NCBI RefSeq assembly: GCF_009674585.1
Contig: NZ_WKJP01000001.1
Span: 1,054,001 to 1,118,000 of the forward strand
Reading direction: 5' to 3'
DNA from: Haloferax marinisediminis
GTDB taxonomy: Archaea; Halobacteriota; Halobacteria; Halobacteriales; Haloferacaceae
DNA: 64,000 bases
The position numbers were made by a program, and so were the translations under genes. Shown here in pieces: positions 60,139 through 64,000 of the stretch (position 1 is its first letter; each line of letters opens with the position of its first letter). Under the pieces are notes generated by a model. That model was not told the DNA's origin. It did no database searches and was given only the letters and a program-made list of their open reading frames with translations.

Positions 60139-62070
60139 TTAGTCGTCTGCCGGTGCCGAGGAGTCGCCACGGGAGACGCCCGTGCCGGGTCCGATGTCGA
60201 TGCCGAGTTCTTCGAGACGCTCGTCGGGGACGACACCGTCGACCCACTGGCGACGTGCGTAGTACTCTTCTTTCATCTCGTCGAGTTCACACAGTTGGCC
60301 TTCGGACGCGCCCTGGCCTGGAATCGCCTCGTCACCGGGGATGAAGCGTCCCGGCAGCGAGTCGTCCGCGCCGTCGAACCCTGCGAGGTTGTTGTAGTAG
60401 CGTTCCAGCGTGTAGATGCGGTCACCGGTCTCGAGGAGTTCGTCTTCGGTGACGTCGAGGCCGGTCATGCCGTTGTACTGCAGGACGTACTCTTCGATAC
60501 CCTCTGCGAAGGCGTTGAACTTGCAGATGTCGAAGGAGTCCGAGATGGCGTGCATGTCCTGGAACAGCGCCACGAGTTCGCCCTTACCGCGCCATTCGTG
60601 CGGGTCGACCTTCTCTGGGATGCCGAGAAGTTCCGCGGACGGCGTGTAGCCACGCAGGTGGCACGCACCACGGTTCGAGGTGGCGTAGCCGATGCCCATA
60701 CCCTTCATACAACGTGGGTCGTACGCCGGGATGGTCTGGCCCTTGACGGCCAGCGAGTTGTCGTAGGCGTCGAAGCGCTCGGAGAGCCCGTTTGCACCCT
60801 CTGCGAGGGCGTCGGCGAGGTCGCCGTCACGGTTTGCAACCTCGGTGATGAGGTCGATCATGCGCTCGGTGTCACCCCAGTCGAGTTGTTCGCTCAGACT
60901 GTCGAGTTTGCCCTGCTCGGACATCTCCATCGCCATGGCCATCATGTTGCCCATCTCGATGGTGTCGACACCCATGTCGTTACAGCGGTCGAGCATGACA
61001 GCGATCTCGTCGCGTTCGGTGTGACCGGCGTTCGGCCCGAGTGCGTACGCAGTTTCGTACTCGTAGGACTCGGTACGGACGTTCATCTCCTCGCCTTTGT
61101 GCATCACCGACACTTCGACTTCCTTCTTACAGGCGACCGGGCAGGAGTGACACGTCGGCTCGTCGACGAGGATGTTCTCGCGGACGTTCTCACCGGAGAT
61201 GCGTTCTGCATCGATGTCGACGCCCTCGGCGTCGTGCATCGAAGACGTGGACGTGTACTTCCCGTTCTTCGTCGGGAGGCCGTCCAGCTCTTCGCCAACG
61301 TTCATCAGGACGTTCGTCCCGTACACCGACAGGCCACCCTCGTTGGGGCCGGTGACCTCGGACTCACGGATGAGCTGCATCGCCTGCTGGTACCCCTTCT
61401 TGAACGTCTCTGGGTCCGCAGGTTTCGGCATTCGCGTACCGGATTTGACGACGACTGCCTTGAGGTTCTTCGACCCCATGACTGCGCCCGTGCCACCGCG
61501 GCCGGAGGCGCGGTCGTCTTCGTTGACGATACAGGCGTATTTCACGCCATTTTCGCCACCTGGGCCGATTGCCATCACCGAGAGGTTCTTGCCGAGTGAG
61601 CCGTCGACCTCGCCTTCGAGTTCGTCGATTGTGTCGTGGACACCCTTGCCCCAGAGGTGTGAGGCGTCGTGGAGCGTCACGTCACCGTCTTCGACGACGG
61701 CGTAGACTGGGTTTTCAGCTTTCCCTTTGAACAGGAGGCCGTCGACACCCGACCACTTGAGTCGGGCACCACTCCAGCCACCGTGGTGCGAGTCGGTGAC
61801 GGTCCCCGTGAGCGGGGATTTCGTCACGACTGCGATTCGTCCACTCATCACCGTCTGCGTGCCGGTGAGTGGCCCTGTCATCATCGCCAAGAGGTTGTCC
61901 GGCCCCATCGGGTCCACCTCTGGACCCTGGTCGAAGACGTACTTGACACCGAGGCCTCGTGCCCCGATGTACTTCTTCGCGTCCTCGTCGTTGATGCCCT
62001 CGTAATTCACATCACCAGACGACAGGTCTACCCGCGCAATTCTGTCGTTATAACCACCGAGTTCTGTCAT
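60139..62070 (-). CDS. Aldehyde:ferredoxin oxidoreductase (tungsten enzyme)
   Basis: A 643-residue AOR-family enzyme that oxidises aldehydes to acids with ferredoxin, using a tungsto-bispterin. The N-terminal AOR domain starts MTELGGYNDRIARVDLSSGD and contains YIGARGLGVKYVFDQGPEVD. The [4Fe-4S] ligands are in CHSCPVACKKEV (C-x2-C-x3-C, around residue 310). The fourth Cys is probably in SFDICKFNAFAEG; pterin-contacting segments include GACHLRGYTPSAELL. A TATA box precedes the ATG at about 20 bp. The C-terminal tail is Asp/Ser-rich. Full length for the family. Confidence 0.92.
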   Translation of the reverse strand: MTELGGYNDRIARVDLSSGDVNYEGINDEDAKKYIGARGLGVKYVFDQGPEVDPMGPDNLLAMMTGPLTGTQTVMSGRIAVVTKSPLTGTVTDSHHGGWSGARLKWSGVDGLLFKGKAENPVYAVVEDGDVTLHDASHLWGKGVHDTIDELEGEVDGSLGKNLSVMAIGPGGENGVKYACIVNEDDRASGRGGTGAVMGSKNLKAVVVKSGTRMPKPADPETFKKGYQQAMQLIRESEVTGPNEGGLSVYGTNVLMNVGEELDGLPTKNGKYTSTSSMHDAEGVDIDAERISGENVRENILVDEPTCHSCPVACKKEVEVSVMHKGEEMNVRTESYEYETAYALGPNAGHTERDEIAVMLDRCNDMGVDTIEMGNMMAMAMEMSEQGKLDSLSEQLDWGDTERMIDLITEVANRDGDLADALAEGANGLSERFDAYDNSLAVKGQTIPAYDPRCMKGMGIGYATSNRGACHLRGYTPSAELLGIPEKVDPHEWRGKGELVALFQDMHAISDSFDICKFNAFAEGIEEYVLQYNGMTGLDVTEDELLETGDRIYTLERYYNNLAGFDGADDSLPGRFIPGDEAIPGQGASEGQLCELDEMKEEYYARRQWVDGVVPDERLEELGIDIGPGTGVSRGDSSAPADD

Positions 62071-62085
62071 TGTAATCCTCGTTGA

Positions 62086-62093
62086 TTATATAC
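62086..62093 (-). promoter_or_regulatory. TATA box of AOR gene
   Basis: On the minus strand gtatataatc reads as a strong TATA box centred about 20 bp before the AOR start, consistent with a leaderless or near-leaderless transcript. Confidence 0.6.
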
Positions 62094-62196
62094 GGTTGCT
62101 AGTGGGTTAGTGATTCCCACACTGATGTAATTGAAATTGGTTACGTGTTCGAGAGACAACACTGTACCGTCGCTAGATTGCGGCAATCTGTGCGAC

Positions 62197-63264
62197 TCAT
62201 CCCGGTTTCGGCCCTGCCGTCCGCAGGGCAAGGCTTCCAGTGGCGTCGACGACAATACTTGCGGGCCCTCGCGGCGGGCACGACCACCACGTTCCCGACG
62301 TCTCCGCACCGGTCTCGAGACTCGCGAACACCTGCTTCGGTCCCGACTCGGTGACCGTCACGAGGTCACGGGTCTCACCGGGTGCGAGCTCGATACTCTG
62401 CTCGAACGTGTCTGTCTCCGTCTCGATTCGGACCGTGAGTTGGTGCGGTTCGTCGTCTCGGTTCGCTACGGTGAGCGTCGAATTCGCCGGACCGCATCCA
62501 ACGGTACCGCTCTCCGTGTCGATGTACTTCGTCGGTTCGTCGGGGACGGACCACGTCGTCTCCAGCGTTCGTTCGTCCGTCTCCACGACGACACTGTACT
62601 CTCCCGTCCTGTACGTCACCGGCACTGACAGGCGGGTGCGGGCAGGTACTCGGTAGGTGCGGTCGAGAAGTGGCGACCCAGACAGTCCGATTCGAAGTCG
62701 AGTCGCGGTCTCACTGCCAGGGTTTTCGACGACGACGCCAGCGGGCGCATACCAGCGGCCAGACCCGTCTCCGACGAGTGGAAGGTCGACTGCCTCTCCA
62801 CCTTGGTCGACCGAACACGCACGGCCCGGCGGGCACGAGACCATTCCCCAGAACTCGGCAGACTCGCGGCTGAGGACGACTTCGAGTCCGTCACGGGCGT
62901 CGTCGACGGTCCACGCCGAACTCGCTCGGACTCCGGTATCTGTCTCGATGAGGACCTCGGCGTCACCCAGCGGAACGTCGACTCGACTGGTGCTTCGCTC
63001 GCCGGGAACGAGGTCGAGATTCTCGAAGTAGACGTCGCGCCCGTCGCGACTGACGACGAGCGTCGTGAACACGGAGTCTGGTGTCGGATTCCAGACCGAG
63101 AGCACGCGTTCTACTCGCTCTTGTGCGGGCGTCGTCACGGTCGAGTCTCCGGTTCCCTCCTCTGGCGTGGGTGTTTCTGTCTCCGTCTCTCCCTCGGGTG
63201 ACCCACATCCCGCGAGACCGGTGACACCGGCCGCGACGAGCGAGAGGAGGGCGCGGCGATTCAT
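62197..63264 (-). CDS. Lipoprotein with repeated beta domains
   Basis: A 355-residue protein. MNRRALLSLVAAGVTGLAGC is a Tat-like signal (RR followed by a hydrophobic stretch and lipobox LAGC), so the mature protein is lipid-anchored outside the cell. A Thr/Glu-rich spacer (ETETETPTPEEGTGDSTVTT) leads into several beta-sandwich-like domains (VWNPTPDSVFTTLVVSRDGR; VVVENPGSETATRLRIGLSG). ATG 63264 was chosen; the much longer frame continues upstream only as the antisense of the next gene. A surface-exposed role is likely; the family is not recognised. Confidence 0.72.
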   Translation of the reverse strand: MNRRALLSLVAAGVTGLAGCGSPEGETETETPTPEEGTGDSTVTTPAQERVERVLSVWNPTPDSVFTTLVVSRDGRDVYFENLDLVPGERSTSRVDVPLGDAEVLIETDTGVRASSAWTVDDARDGLEVVLSRESAEFWGMVSCPPGRACSVDQGGEAVDLPLVGDGSGRWYAPAGVVVENPGSETATRLRIGLSGSPLLDRTYRVPARTRLSVPVTYRTGEYSVVVETDERTLETTWSVPDEPTKYIDTESGTVGCGPANSTLTVANRDDEPHQLTVRIETETDTFEQSIELAPGETRDLVTVTESGPKQVFASLETGAETSGTWWSCPPRGPASIVVDATGSLALRTAGPKPG

Positions 63265-63390
63265 ACCACAGGGTACGAACTCGAAATATATGAACGTCGG
63301 CGCCCGAGTACGGCGAGGTGAGTGGTTTCTCACGTCGCAGGCGCACGCCAGACGAAGCGGCTTTACGCACCCATCCGATAGGAGACTCCA

Positions 63391-64000
63391 ATGAGTAAGC
63401 CGAGCCCCGAGGTCTACGAGCGGGGACGCGGGATGGACGCGCACAACAAGGTGATGCGTGACATCCGTTCGCGGAAGCAGAAGACCTACGACCCTCACGA
63501 GCCGACGCGGGTGTGGATTGACGAGGACAACACGCCCGACGGCGTCTACGACTCGCTGACGATTATCCTCAACACCGGTGGCTGTCGCTGGGCGCGTGCC
63601 GGTGGCTGTACGATGTGTGGCTACGTCGCCGAGTCCGTCGAAGGCGGAACCGTCTCTCACGAGGCGCTCATGGACCAGATTCAGGTCTGTCTCGACCACG
63701 AAGCTGAGAACATGGACGACGGTGAGAAAGCGGGCCTCATCAAAATCTACACCTCTGGCTCGTTCCTCGACGAGCGCGAAGTGCCCGCCGAGACGCGTGA
63801 CGCCATCGCCGAGACGTTCGCCGACCGAGACCGGATGGTCGTCGAGTCGCTCCCGGACTTCGTCACGCGCGAGAAACTCGCCGACTTCACCGAGCGTGGT
63901 CTGGAGACGGACGTCGCAATCGGCCTCGAAACCGCGACCGACCGCGTCCGCCACGACTGCGTCAACAAGTACTTCGACTTCTCCGACTTCGAAGACGCCT
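63391..64000 (+). CDS. Radical SAM enzyme of archaeosine synthesis (RaSEA-type), 5' part
   Basis: The first 203 codons of a gene that runs off the window. It starts MSKPSPEVYERGRGMDAHNK. The radical SAM cluster appears as GGCRWARAGGCTMCGYVAES: three cysteines for the [4Fe-4S] cluster in an unusual spacing. This is followed by GLIKIYTSGSFLDEREVPAE and VVESLPDFVTREKLADF. These features fit the RaSEA/archaeosine-synthase partner, which completes the G+ modification of archaeal tRNA position 15. An Elp3-like radical SAM protein is the alternative. Divergent from the lipoprotein gene, with 126 bp between them. Confidence 0.8.
   Translation, partial: MSKPSPEVYERGRGMDAHNKVMRDIRSRKQKTYDPHEPTRVWIDEDNTPDGVYDSLTIILNTGGCRWARAGGCTMCGYVAESVEGGTVSHEALMDQIQVCLDHEAENMDDGEKAGLIKIYTSGSFLDEREVPAETRDAIAETFADRDRMVVESLPDFVTREKLADFTERGLETDVAIGLETATDRVRHDCVNKYFDFSDFEDA

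Noticed and set aside
60295-61599. Long plus-strand open frame of 434 codons
   Set aside because: It is antisense to the aldehyde oxidoreductase gene and rich in Val/Arg/His from complementary GC-rich codons, with no motif; a shadow of the real gene.

Overview
The window is haloarchaeal chromosome, most likely Haloferax or a close relative (Haloferacales). Most of it is GC-rich with acidic proteins and leaderless genes behind archaeal TATA boxes. It carries Orc1/Cdc6, RdfA, a SAMP3-like ubiquitin-like modifier, a PGF-CTERM surface protein, an archaeosine radical SAM enzyme and the sugar-gene order of the Haloferax volcanii low-salt N-glycosylation (agl) locus. I saw no tRNA, rRNA, CRISPR array or intact transposase.

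Layout. 0-6.5 kb: methyltransferase, PfkB sugar kinase, AlkP-superfamily phosphodiesterase, a frameshifted membrane-protein gene and an NDP-sugar epimerase. 6.5-8.5 kb: a probable replication origin, with an orc gene flanked on both sides by origin-recognition-box-like repeats. 8.5-24.9 kb: a surface-glycan locus. A GT4 enzyme, a decayed LAGLIDADG gene and a small winged-helix protein lead into three AlkP/sulfatase-fold enzymes, a flippase, a GT-C-like membrane protein and a GT2 enzyme. The conserved block agl13-agl11-agl14-agl12-agl8-agl6 (dTDP-rhamnose-type sugar supply, Nudix hydrolase, lipid-linked glycosyltransferase) follows. From about 12.4 to 19.4 kb the DNA is clearly AT-richer than its flanks, like an exchangeable glycotype cassette. 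All three sulfatase-fold enzymes have Thr where formylglycine sulfatases have Cys or Ser.

25-31 kb is accessory: a PD-(D/E)XK nuclease-like protein, two coupled unknown genes, an MFS carrier and small proteins. 31-38.4 kb holds two exported surface proteins, a membrane hydrolase and a MacB/FtsX-type ABC exporter operon (ATPase plus two permeases). 38.4-41.6 kb holds three cargo genes (PH-like/Mrr nuclease fusion, Tat lipoprotein, DM13 protein), each separated by a copy of a short repeat built on ctctattcagca; two copies are ungapped 89-bp relatives.

41.7-50.2 kb is an envelope module: DUF4350 protein, MoxR ATPase, DUF58 protein, large exported DUF4129-like protein, DUF1616 protein. 50.5-55.8 kb holds rdfA with an SMC-like protein, a HalOD1 protein whose start is out of frame, SAMP3 and AzlCD. 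56-64 kb holds a Tat-exported protein, a GyrI-like protein, a BNR-repeat protein, an MFS carrier, an aldehyde:ferredoxin oxidoreductase, a lipoprotein and the start of the archaeosine radical SAM gene.
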